Origin: Atribacteria bacterium SCGC AAA255-N14
GTDB lineage: Bacteria > Atribacterota > JS1 > SB-45 > 34-128
Reading direction: 5' to 3'
DNA length: 5,050 bases
Assembly: GCA_000405345.1 (NCBI GenBank)
Contig: ASPC01000067.1
Location: 3,318-8,367, forward strand
The first letter of the stretch is position 1. Every line of letters starts with the position of its first letter. This document shows positions 1-4,818 of the stretch, piece after piece. A program made the position numbers and the translations under genes. Under the pieces are notes generated by a model. That model was not told the origin of the DNA and made no database searches. It saw only the letters and a list, made by a program, of their open reading frames with translations.

Positions 1-471
1 AGCTAGACCCAAAATAGCTACTGCAAAATATTCATGAGTTCCTAATTTTAAAGCCCATCGAGCTAATATTGGAGAAAAAAATGCTAGAAAAAGTGCACTC
101 GAAACTCCTCCAAAAAAGGAAAAAATACAAGATATACCTATTGCTTTACCAGCTTCACCACGTTTGCACATTGGGTAACCATCAAAAGTTGTCATAATCG
201 CAGCTCCTGTACCCGGGATATTTAATAAAATAGCACTTAATGAACCCCCATAACACGCAGATACATAAGTAGGTAGCAAAAGAGCAAAAGCTTGTTGTGG
301 ATTCATTGAATAAGTAAGGGGTATTAGTATTGCCATAGCCATAGTTCCTGATAATCCCGGTATTGCCCCTATGAAAAGCCCTAGCAAGCTGCCCAATACT
401 GCTAACATTAAAACAGAAAGATTCATAACTAAGGGTAAACCAAGTGTTAAGGATTCAGATATTTCTAACAT
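1..471 (-). CDS. tctA: TctA-family large permease of a tripartite tricarboxylate transporter (partial, 3' end outside window)
   Basis: This is the large, many-helix inner-membrane subunit of a TTT-type secondary transporter, which carries carboxylates taken over from the binding protein using an ion gradient. The first 157 residues are visible; family members are about 500 residues, so roughly a third is here and the frame is still open at position 1. The N-terminal part shows the family hallmarks: GAIPGLSG at residues 35-42, YGGS at 74-77, then NIPGTGAA at 84-91 followed by FDGYPM (96-101) and a KRGEAGKA segment. Hydrophobic stretches lie at about 15-35, 42-55, 110-135 and 145-157. The ATG at 471 is chosen because AAAGGA lies just ahead of it and an in-frame stop occurs upstream with no other start between. 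It follows tctB by 54 nt. Family assignment is firm; the substrate cannot be read from this fragment. Confidence 0.95.
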   Translation of the reverse strand, partial: MLEISESLTLGLPLVMNLSVLMLAVLGSLLGLFIGAIPGLSGTMAMAILIPLTYSMNPQQAFALLLPTYVSACYGGSLSAILLNIPGTGAAIMTTFDGYPMCKRGEAGKAIGISCIFSFFGGVSSALFLAFFSPILARWALKLGTHEYFAVAILGLA

Positions 472-525
472 TTTTCCTTTTATATTTCCTTTACTATTAT
501 CATTTTCTTATGGTTTTTTCATTAG

Positions 526-960
526 TTATGGCAATGGAACTTTAAGAAAAGTAATAAAAATTAGATACAATCCACTTGCCGTGAGAGCAGAAATTAAGAT
601 AGCATATAACCATTTTACTTTAAGAATTATCATTGAACATGCTAAAAATAAAAGTGTAGAAATTATAAAACCAAAATATTTAAATAAAATTGCATATATT
701 ATTAATAATCCAAAAATTACAATTGTTAGCCAACAAAATTTATTATTTACTTTTTCCCCCTTGTGAAAATTGATTATAAAAAGGTTGACTATTAGATAGG
801 TAATTCCAAAAATAGTAAGAATGGCCAAGGATAGATAGGGGAAAAAGGCAGGCCCTAAGCCTGCCTTTAAACCTTGGAAAGGTATGTTCCTTGACAGTAT
901 CCATAAAAATCCAGCTATTAATATAATACAAAATCCTGTAATTACTTCACGTATTCTCAT
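526..960 (-). CDS. tctB: TctB-family small membrane subunit of the tripartite tricarboxylate transporter
   Basis: This is the small, poorly conserved membrane subunit that partners TctA in TTT carriers. The 144-residue length is typical. Hydrophobic segments lie at about residues 7-23, 40-63, 77-93, 96-113 and 117-138, that is four to five helices. The family-like GPAFFP turn is at 36-41, just before the second helix. The start is the ATG only 5 nt after the tctC stop, and no Shine-Dalgarno sequence precedes it (the upstream bases are the end of tctC plus TATAG). Initiation therefore probably depends on translational coupling to tctC. The codons for GLKAGLGPAFFP form a strong GC-rich hairpin followed by five U residues, listed separately. 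Sequence similarity alone would be a weak call, but position between tctC and tctA and the topology make the assignment secure. Confidence 0.92.
   Translation of the reverse strand: MRIREVITGFCIILIAGFLWILSRNIPFQGLKAGLGPAFFPYLSLAILTIFGITYLIVNLFIINFHKGEKVNNKFCWLTIVIFGLLIIYAILFKYFGFIISTLLFLACSMIILKVKWLYAILISALTASGLYLIFITFLKVPLP
844..868 (-). terminator. Terminator-like hairpin inside tctB (candidate partial terminator)
   Basis: Read in the coding direction, AAAGGCAGGC, a 5-nt loop (TTAGG) and GCCTGCCTTT form a perfect 10-bp stem. The stem ends in a run of five T (846-842), three of which pair with the leading AAA. The core is 7 bp of mostly G-C pairs in otherwise AT-rich DNA. It has the form of a short intrinsic terminator but lies within the tctB reading frame and encodes the family-typical GPAFFP region. 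It may therefore be a coincidence of codon choice. If active, it would lower tctB/tctA expression relative to tctC. Confidence 0.35.
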
Positions 961-965
961 CTATA

Positions 966-1946
966 CTATTCGCGTAATTTTCCTGTTTTTTCCATTAAAG
1001 ATTTGAAAAGTTCATCTTGACTTTTGAAGAAAATCATACCATCGTCAGGGTTGAGATAAAGTTCCCCAAATCCTTGAGTATTAACAAAATTCTCAAAATC
1101 TTCAGAATAAAAAGCCTCTCTAACAGCCTCAGTTAATATATTAGACACTTCTTTGGGAATACCGGCAGGCGCTACAATTGAACGCCAAGTACTAAAAGTA
1201 AAGTCAATATTTTGTTCCCCAAATGTCGGAACATTTGGGAAAGCATCTAATCGTTTTTCTGTAGCAATACCAAGCATTTTAACAAGTCCAGAACGCTCCA
1301 TTGAATCTGCTTCAGGAGCTCCTGCACCACAAGCAATTAGTTCACCTCCTGCTACAGCTTTAAGAGCCAAAGAGGTCCCTCCATATGGTACAATAGTCAA
1401 TTGAATATTACTAATGTCTATCAAGGCTTCCCATGCCCAATAATATACACTACCTGGTGAACCTGCACCAACCTTAACATAAGGGTTTTTCTTCACGTAA
1501 TCAATAAACTCTGGTAAAGTATCATATGGGGCATCTGCTTGTACAGCTATTCCCCAGGCATCTGCATTAAAAACTCCTATCAAGGTGACATCTTCGAGAG
1601 GATCAATCCAAGAGACTTCGCTCGTTAAATATTTTTGAAGGAATTGGTTACCAAGTAAAACACCAAGAGTATATCCATCAGGTTTTGCAACTGCAAGCTC
1701 TTTCATAGAGACTAAACCACCACCACCTGGTCTGTTTACAATAATAACCGGCTGACCTAAAAATTCCTTCATATTTTGTGCTAATTTTCTTGTAAGTACA
1801 TCTGTGCCTCCCCCGGCAGAATATCCACATAATATAGTTATTTCTTTTGTTGGAAAAATTTCCTCTGCTTTCAATTCTTGAGCATTAGTAAATAAAAGTG
1901 ATAGTAACAAAAAAACCATTAAAATAAACAAAAAAATTCTTTTCAT
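966..1946 (-). CDS. tctC: TctC/Bug-family extracytoplasmic solute-binding protein of the TTT system
   Basis: This exported binding protein captures a carboxylate and delivers it to TctAB. It has 326 residues, the usual family length. A positively charged start (MKR) and a hydrophobic core at 4-20 form a signal peptide, probably cut around residues 22-27. The mature chain shows the Bug-family pattern: FPTKEITILCGYSAGGGTD (31-49), GQPVIIVNRPGGGG (64-77), KPDGYTLG (88-95), VGAGSPGS (159-166), VPYGGTSLALKAVAGGE (186-202), FPNVPTFGEQ (236-245) and WRSIVAPAGIP (254-264). There is no cysteine in or next to the signal peptide, so it is not a lipoprotein. A much longer in-frame reading from position 2150 would overlap the aldolase gene; the ATG at 1946 is chosen because AAGGAGGG sits 7 nt ahead and the signal peptide starts there. 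The ligand is probably a carboxylate but cannot be named from sequence. Confidence 0.95.
   Translation of the reverse strand: MKRIFLFILMVFLLLSLLFTNAQELKAEEIFPTKEITILCGYSAGGGTDVLTRKLAQNMKEFLGQPVIIVNRPGGGGLVSMKELAVAKPDGYTLGVLLGNQFLQKYLTSEVSWIDPLEDVTLIGVFNADAWGIAVQADAPYDTLPEFIDYVKKNPYVKVGAGSPGSVYYWAWEALIDISNIQLTIVPYGGTSLALKAVAGGELIACGAGAPEADSMERSGLVKMLGIATEKRLDAFPNVPTFGEQNIDFTFSTWRSIVAPAGIPKEVSNILTEAVREAFYSEDFENFVNTQGFGELYLNPDDGMIFFKSQDELFKSLMEKTGKLRE
1215..1242 (-). other. Stable RNA hairpin within tctC
   Basis: In the transcript CCCAAATGT and ACATTTGGG pair perfectly around the loop TCCG, which fits the UNCG tetraloop pattern, although the closing pair is U-A rather than C-G. One G-U pair and two U-A pairs extend the stem to 12 bp. 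It covers the codons for FPNVPTFGE (236-244), a conserved family segment, so protein constraint explains part of it. A role as an mRNA stability or processing element is only a guess. Confidence 0.3.
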
Positions 1947-1953
1947 TTTACAA

Positions 1954-1961
1954 CCCTCCTT
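1954..1961 (-). promoter_or_regulatory. Strong Shine-Dalgarno sequence that fixes the tctC start
   Basis: AAGGAGGG lies 7 nt before the ATG at 1946. It is the strongest used ribosome binding site in the window, which fits a binding protein made in excess. It also rules out the longer in-frame start upstream. Confidence 0.9.
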
Positions 1962-2003
1962 ATTAATTTTATTAATTAAAGATATGTTTTTCGAATTTGT
2001 ATA

Positions 2004-2012
2004 CCTCCTTTC
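2004..2012 (-). promoter_or_regulatory. Orphan Shine-Dalgarno sequence (STAB-SD-like) in the tctC leader
   Basis: The 94-nt gap between the aldolase and tctC holds GAAAGGAGG, a near-perfect match to the 16S anti-Shine-Dalgarno. No ATG, GTG or TTG stands at a usable distance after it; the next start is the tctC ATG 57 nt further on, with its own site. From memory, the same core forms the STAB-SD of Bacillus cry3A leaders, where 30S binding protects a processed 5' end. A stabilising role here is inference. A decayed leader peptide is the main alternative. Confidence 0.4.
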
Positions 2013-2040
2013 TTGTGTTTTAATACTCAATTGTTTATTC

Positions 2041-2943
2041 TTAAGAAAAACTTTCTTCGAGCTTAATGGCTTCCAAAATAGGCTTTCTAATCTTTTCTTC
2101 ATCTTCTTTTGTATAAGGCAAATGAGGTTCTTTTGGAAATCCAATATCAATTCCTCTCAACTTTAAGGCAGTATGATAAAATGGAACAGGAATACCAGAT
2201 CCTGTAATTTTTCTTAAATGATTTACCTTACGTTGAAGCTCAAGTGCTTCCTTAAATTTTTTATTAATTACATACTCATAAATTTTATTAACGAGTCGCG
2301 GAAAAAGATTCGATAAACCTGAAACACATCCATCTCCACCTCCTAATAATGCAGGAAGTAAAACTGTTTGCGATCCAGCTAAAAAAGTAAAATCTGGTTT
2401 TTTTATAGTAGCAACACATTCATAAAAAAAAGTTATATTAGCACTACTATCTTTTAATCCACTTAGTCCTATCTCCGAAAGTTTTTCTAATTGGGAAGGA
2501 GTAAAGGATAAAAAGTTTGTATATTTTGGATTATGATATACAAAAACAGGAATATTAACAGAATCAATTACTCTTTTAAAATGTTCAGCAATGGTATTAA
2601 AATTATGCAGATAATAATATGGTGTTAAACATGCAATTGCTGAAACATTTAAGCTCTCGGCATGTTTGGCAAGTTCAATGGTAGTCTGAGTATCTGCAGT
2701 TCCCACATGCAATACGATGGGTATTTTATCCGCCACCTCCTCCACTACTATTTCAGCTACATGTTTCCTTTGTGCCACAGTCATTAATGGGCCAGACCCA
2801 TATGACCCACAAGGATATACTCCATGCACTTGAGGAATCAAGAATTGTAAAAAATTTCTTAATTTTTTTTCATCAATATCTCCAGTCTTTGTAAAGGGGG
2901 TAATTAAGGCAGGCAAAATGCCTTTTATTTTTTTATCTATCAT
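2041..2943 (-). CDS. DHDPS/N-acetylneuraminate lyase superfamily aldolase, probably a 2-keto-3-deoxy sugar acid aldolase
   Basis: This cytoplasmic class I (Schiff-base) TIM-barrel enzyme is expected to split a 2-oxo acid into pyruvate and an aldehyde, or catalyse the reverse. It has 300 residues, normal for the superfamily. ILPALITPFT (9-18) is the N-terminal signature, GSYGSG (46-51) replaces the usual GTTGE-type loop, LTPYYY is at 106-111, the catalytic tyrosine is Tyr136 in YHNPKYT, the Schiff-base lysine is Lys164 in GLKDSS, and GDGCVSGLSN is at 203-212. The position equal to the arginine that binds aspartate semialdehyde in true DapA is Tyr141, so lysine biosynthesis is unlikely. The ATG at 2943 is chosen because AAAGGAG lies 7 nt upstream; a GTG 12 codons earlier has no good site. 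Sitting next to a KDG-kinase-like gene, it may act on a keto-deoxy sugar acid or its phosphate. The exact substrate is inferred. Confidence 0.9.
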   Translation of the reverse strand: MIDKKIKGILPALITPFTKTGDIDEKKLRNFLQFLIPQVHGVYPCGSYGSGPLMTVAQRKHVAEIVVEEVADKIPIVLHVGTADTQTTIELAKHAESLNVSAIACLTPYYYLHNFNTIAEHFKRVIDSVNIPVFVYHNPKYTNFLSFTPSQLEKLSEIGLSGLKDSSANITFFYECVATIKKPDFTFLAGSQTVLLPALLGGGDGCVSGLSNLFPRLVNKIYEYVINKKFKEALELQRKVNHLRKITGSGIPVPFYHTALKLRGIDIGFPKEPHLPYTKEDEEKIRKPILEAIKLEESFS

Positions 2944-2950
2944 GAATAAG

Positions 2951-2957
2951 CTCCTTT
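2951..2957 (-). promoter_or_regulatory. Shine-Dalgarno sequence that decides the aldolase start
   Basis: AAAGGAG stands 7 nt before the ATG at 2943. It favours this start over the in-frame GTG at 2979, which would put the site inside the gene and add 12 residues lacking family similarity. Confidence 0.85.
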
Positions 2958-2993
2958 CTGTTTTTAATTTTTTATTCACCTTGAAATGATTTA

Positions 2994-3950
2994 CTATCTT
3001 TTAATAATTTTCTCTCCTTTTTTAAATTTCATTACCTCATCCCATGTTGGAAGAGACTCAATATTTCCAGGTAATTGTATTGATAGACTTGCTACAATAT
3101 TTGCAAGATCAATTGCTTTTTTAAGATCCAAGCCTTTTAGAATTCCCGAGATGAAACCTGCTGCAAAGGCGTCCCCTGCCCCCATAAGATCTATCGGATT
3201 TTTAATAGGATAACTTGTTGGGACAATCTCGTCTCTAGATGGTAAAGACAAAATTGCTCCTTTTATACCTAACTTTAAGATAATTTTCTCACACCCAAGA
3301 TCATGAAGGTATTTAGTAAAATCTTTCTCCTGCAATTTTTCTCCATAAATTAATTGCAGATCTTCTAGCCCTGGTAAAATGTAGTCAGAAGAAATCATCA
3401 GTTCTTCCATTACAGGCCTTGCTTCTTCAGCTCTCCATAATTTTGTTCTCATATTAGGATCAAATACCACTAAAACTTCATGCCTTTTGGCAATATCAAT
3501 TGCAGATTTAATCATTTTCCTACATGACTCTGACAAAGCTGGTGTAATTCCTGTAATATGCAAAATCTTAGCCGATGCAATATAGTTTTCGTCCAAAGAT
3601 TCCGGCCCCATTTGGCTAAAAGCAGAACCAGTTCGATAATAAAAATTTCTTGCCTCACCAAAAGGTAACCTTTCTCTAAAGAAAATCCCGGTTAGTCTAT
3701 CTGGGATCATATGCACATTCGAAACATCTACCCCTTCTCCGCGAATTAATGACAAGATATAAAAACCAAACTCATCTTCTCCTAGCTGACTAATCCATCC
3801 AGAACTATGACCTAATCTTTTTACTCCAACAGCTACCGTACCCTCGGCACCGCCAGGTCTGACTTCAAATTCTTTATTATATCTCATACGCCCAATATTC
3901 TTAGATACTAGGACTGCAGGAACTTCACCAATTGTTACGAATTCTGGCAT
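2994..3950 (-). CDS. PfkB-family sugar kinase, 2-keto-3-deoxygluconate kinase-like
   Basis: This cytoplasmic ribokinase-fold enzyme transfers the ATP gamma-phosphate to a sugar or sugar acid. It has 318 residues, normal for PfkB kinases. GGAEGTVAVGVKRLG (33-47) is the first PfkB signature region, with Gly-Thr where Asn is usual. NFYYRTGSA (102-110), HITGITPALS (131-140), FDPNMRTKLW (163-172) and LPGLEDL (192-198) follow. DLMGAGDAFAAGF (254-266) is the second signature, with Asp260 as catalytic base. The YYR and DPNMR..LW segments are typical of KDG kinases, where the equivalent Tyr/Arg residues hold the substrate carboxylate, so a keto-deoxy sugar acid is the best guess. Fructokinase-like or 5-keto-2-deoxygluconokinase-like activity is possible. 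GGAG lies 7 nt before the ATG. It begins 16 nt after the regulator and ends 50 nt before the aldolase, consistent with one transcript and sequential reactions. Confidence 0.9.
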   Translation of the reverse strand: MPEFVTIGEVPAVLVSKNIGRMRYNKEFEVRPGGAEGTVAVGVKRLGHSSGWISQLGEDEFGFYILSLIRGEGVDVSNVHMIPDRLTGIFFRERLPFGEARNFYYRTGSAFSQMGPESLDENYIASAKILHITGITPALSESCRKMIKSAIDIAKRHEVLVVFDPNMRTKLWRAEEARPVMEELMISSDYILPGLEDLQLIYGEKLQEKDFTKYLHDLGCEKIILKLGIKGAILSLPSRDEIVPTSYPIKNPIDLMGAGDAFAAGFISGILKGLDLKKAIDLANIVASLSIQLPGNIESLPTWDEVMKFKKGEKIIKR

Positions 3951-3957
3951 TATTTCT

Positions 3958-3961
3958 CTCC
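3958..3961 (-). promoter_or_regulatory. Ribosome binding site of the sugar kinase
   Basis: GGAG (extended as GGAGAGA) lies 7 nt before the kinase ATG at 3950, inside the 16-nt gap after the regulator stop codon. No promoter fits in that gap, so the kinase must be read from the transcript of the regulator gene. Confidence 0.7.
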
Positions 3962-3966
3962 ATTAA

Positions 3967-4695
3967 TTATTTCTCATGATTTGTTTTCAGTCGAACAACA
4001 TCATAACGATATTTAGCAATACTATACCGTACTGGCACTTCATTATCATTATAAGTTAAACCTTCAGTTGCTAAAATGGGTGAACCTTTTTTGATTTCCA
4101 ATAATTTACTTTCTTCCTTTGTGGATGCATATGTATAGATGGTTTCTTCAGCATGGCTTAGATGAATTCCTAAAATATTTTTTAAAGAAGAGGTTAGACT
4201 AAATCTTTCAAGATCTACATTCATTATATGTTTACATCTTTCAAAAGGTAAAAAGGCACAATGAATTACAAATGGAATTTCGTTAATATAACGAATACGA
4301 TTAATTTCAATTATTTTATCGTCTTGGCTTAGTCTCATTATTTCTTGTAAATCACTAGATATCGTTTTTACTTCTACTTTATCGACTTTGGTTCTTATAG
4401 TATACCCAATTTCTTTCATCTTTTCTGAAAAACCTACTAATAAACTTGGATTCTTTGTTGTGACAGGAAAAGCAACGAAAGTTCCTTTTCCTGCCCTTCT
4501 CATCAGAATATTTTTTGCCACTAAACGATCATATACATTTCTTACTGTAGAGCGACTAATTCCATATCTGTTTGCTATACCAAATTCAGAACCAATACGA
4601 TCACCTGGCTTAAGAACTCCATTTTTTATATCTTCCATAATCATATCTTCAACTTGTATATGAATTGGTTCATTATTACATTTAGAAACCTTCAA
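3967..4695 (-). CDS. GntR family (HutC subfamily) transcriptional regulator with UTRA ligand-binding domain
   Basis: This DNA-binding dimer is probably the local repressor of the operon, released by a substrate or pathway intermediate. It has 242 residues, normal for HutC-type members. The N-terminal winged helix-turn-helix spans about 9-75: PIHIQVEDMIMEDI, PGDRIGSE (30-37, with Gly for the usual Pro), recognition helix region GISRSTVRNVYDRL (45-58) and wing AGKGTFV (68-74). The UTRA effector domain covers about 83-238, with RIRYINEIPFVI (133-144) and the C-terminal EGLTYNDNEVPVRYS...YRYDVVR pattern (211-235). The start is a TTG at 4695, 8 nt after AGGAG; the first in-frame ATG is at residue 18, inside the DNA-binding domain. 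It is the first gene of the cluster, and its promoter carries a large inverted repeat, so autoregulation is likely. The effector is unknown; a sugar acid or its phosphate fits the neighbours. Confidence 0.95.
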   Translation of the reverse strand: MKVSKCNNEPIHIQVEDMIMEDIKNGVLKPGDRIGSEFGIANRYGISRSTVRNVYDRLVAKNILMRRAGKGTFVAFPVTTKNPSLLVGFSEKMKEIGYTIRTKVDKVEVKTISSDLQEIMRLSQDDKIIEINRIRYINEIPFVIHCAFLPFERCKHIMNVDLERFSLTSSLKNILGIHLSHAEETIYTYASTKEESKLLEIKKGSPILATEGLTYNDNEVPVRYSIAKYRYDVVRLKTNHEK

Positions 4696-4703
4696 AATTG
4701 TTA

Positions 4704-4708
4704 CTCCT
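4704..4708 (-). promoter_or_regulatory. Shine-Dalgarno sequence supporting the TTG start of the regulator
   Basis: AGGAG ends 8 nt before the TTG at 4695. No ATG or GTG is available at this spacing, and the family's N-terminal domain requires a start near here. The weak TTG codon would keep repressor levels low compared with the downstream genes. Confidence 0.85.
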
Positions 4709-4746
4709 ATATTATATAAACATGTTTATACATGTTTATATAATAT
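4709..4746. promoter_or_regulatory. Operator: 38-bp inverted repeat, probable GntR-protein binding site
   Basis: Perfect 16-bp arms (ATATTATATAAACATG and CATGTTTATATAATAT) flank a 6-nt spacer (TTTATA). Nested in it are a 16-bp perfect palindrome, TATAAACATGTTTATA (4715-4730), and a 10-bp tandem repeat of CATGTTTATA (4721-4740). Two CATGTTT cores therefore stand 10 bp apart, one helical turn. The repeat covers the -10 box, the likely transcription start and part of the leader, where a bound repressor would block transcription. Assignment to the adjacent GntR protein is inference from position. Confidence 0.8.
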
Positions 4747-4768
4747 TATATTTTTAATCAACTGTCAA
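4740..4768 (-). promoter_or_regulatory. Sigma-A type promoter of the operon
   Basis: A perfect -35 box TTGACA (4768-4763) is followed after 17 nt by TATTAT (4745-4740), a 5 of 6 match to the -10 consensus. Transcription should start near 4733, leaving a leader of about 38 nt before the regulator's TTG. The -10 box lies within the operator repeat. An A/T-rich tandem repeat directly upstream of the -35 box could act as an UP element. Confidence 0.85.
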
Positions 4769-4769
4769 A

Positions 4770-4793
4770 TTTTATTTTATATTTTATTTTATA
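4770..4793. repeat. Two tandem copies of a 12-bp A/T repeat upstream of the -35 box
   Basis: TTTTATTTTATA occurs twice in direct succession on the plus strand, ending 1 bp before the -35 hexamer. On the promoter strand it reads as A-tracts, the place and composition of an UP element that contacts the RNA polymerase alpha subunit. The role is inferred from position; it could also be simple-sequence DNA. Confidence 0.6.
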
Positions 4794-4818
4794 CTAACTT
4801 TATACTAGTGTATGTCAA
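4791..4818 (-). promoter_or_regulatory. Candidate second, upstream promoter
   Basis: A second perfect TTGACA (4818-4813) lies exactly 50 bp upstream of the first. A weak -10 (TAGTAT, 4796-4791) follows after 16 nt; a TATAAA after 19 nt is the alternative. It could give a longer leader passing through the operator. The -10 match is poor, so this is tentative. Confidence 0.3.

Noticed and set aside
371..766. Plus-strand open frame of 131 codons
   Set aside because: It lies opposite tctA and tctB, which have clear family motifs, and has no recognisable domain or plausible start site.
743..931. Second minus-strand frame inside tctB
   Set aside because: Out-of-frame shadow of tctB; the tctB frame has the helices and the GPAFFP motif.
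1313..1324. 12-bp palindrome CAGGAGCTCCTG inside tctC
   Set aside because: Fully inside coding sequence with no loop or partner element; most likely chance.
1947..2150. 68-residue N-terminal extension of tctC back to position 2150
   Set aside because: It overlaps the 3' end of the aldolase, would bury the signal peptide, and ignores the strong Shine-Dalgarno sequence before the ATG at 1946.
2041..2943. Annotation of the aldolase as DapA of lysine biosynthesis
   Set aside because: The substrate arginine and the GTTGE-type loop are not conserved, and the gene lies in a sugar-acid-like catabolic operon.
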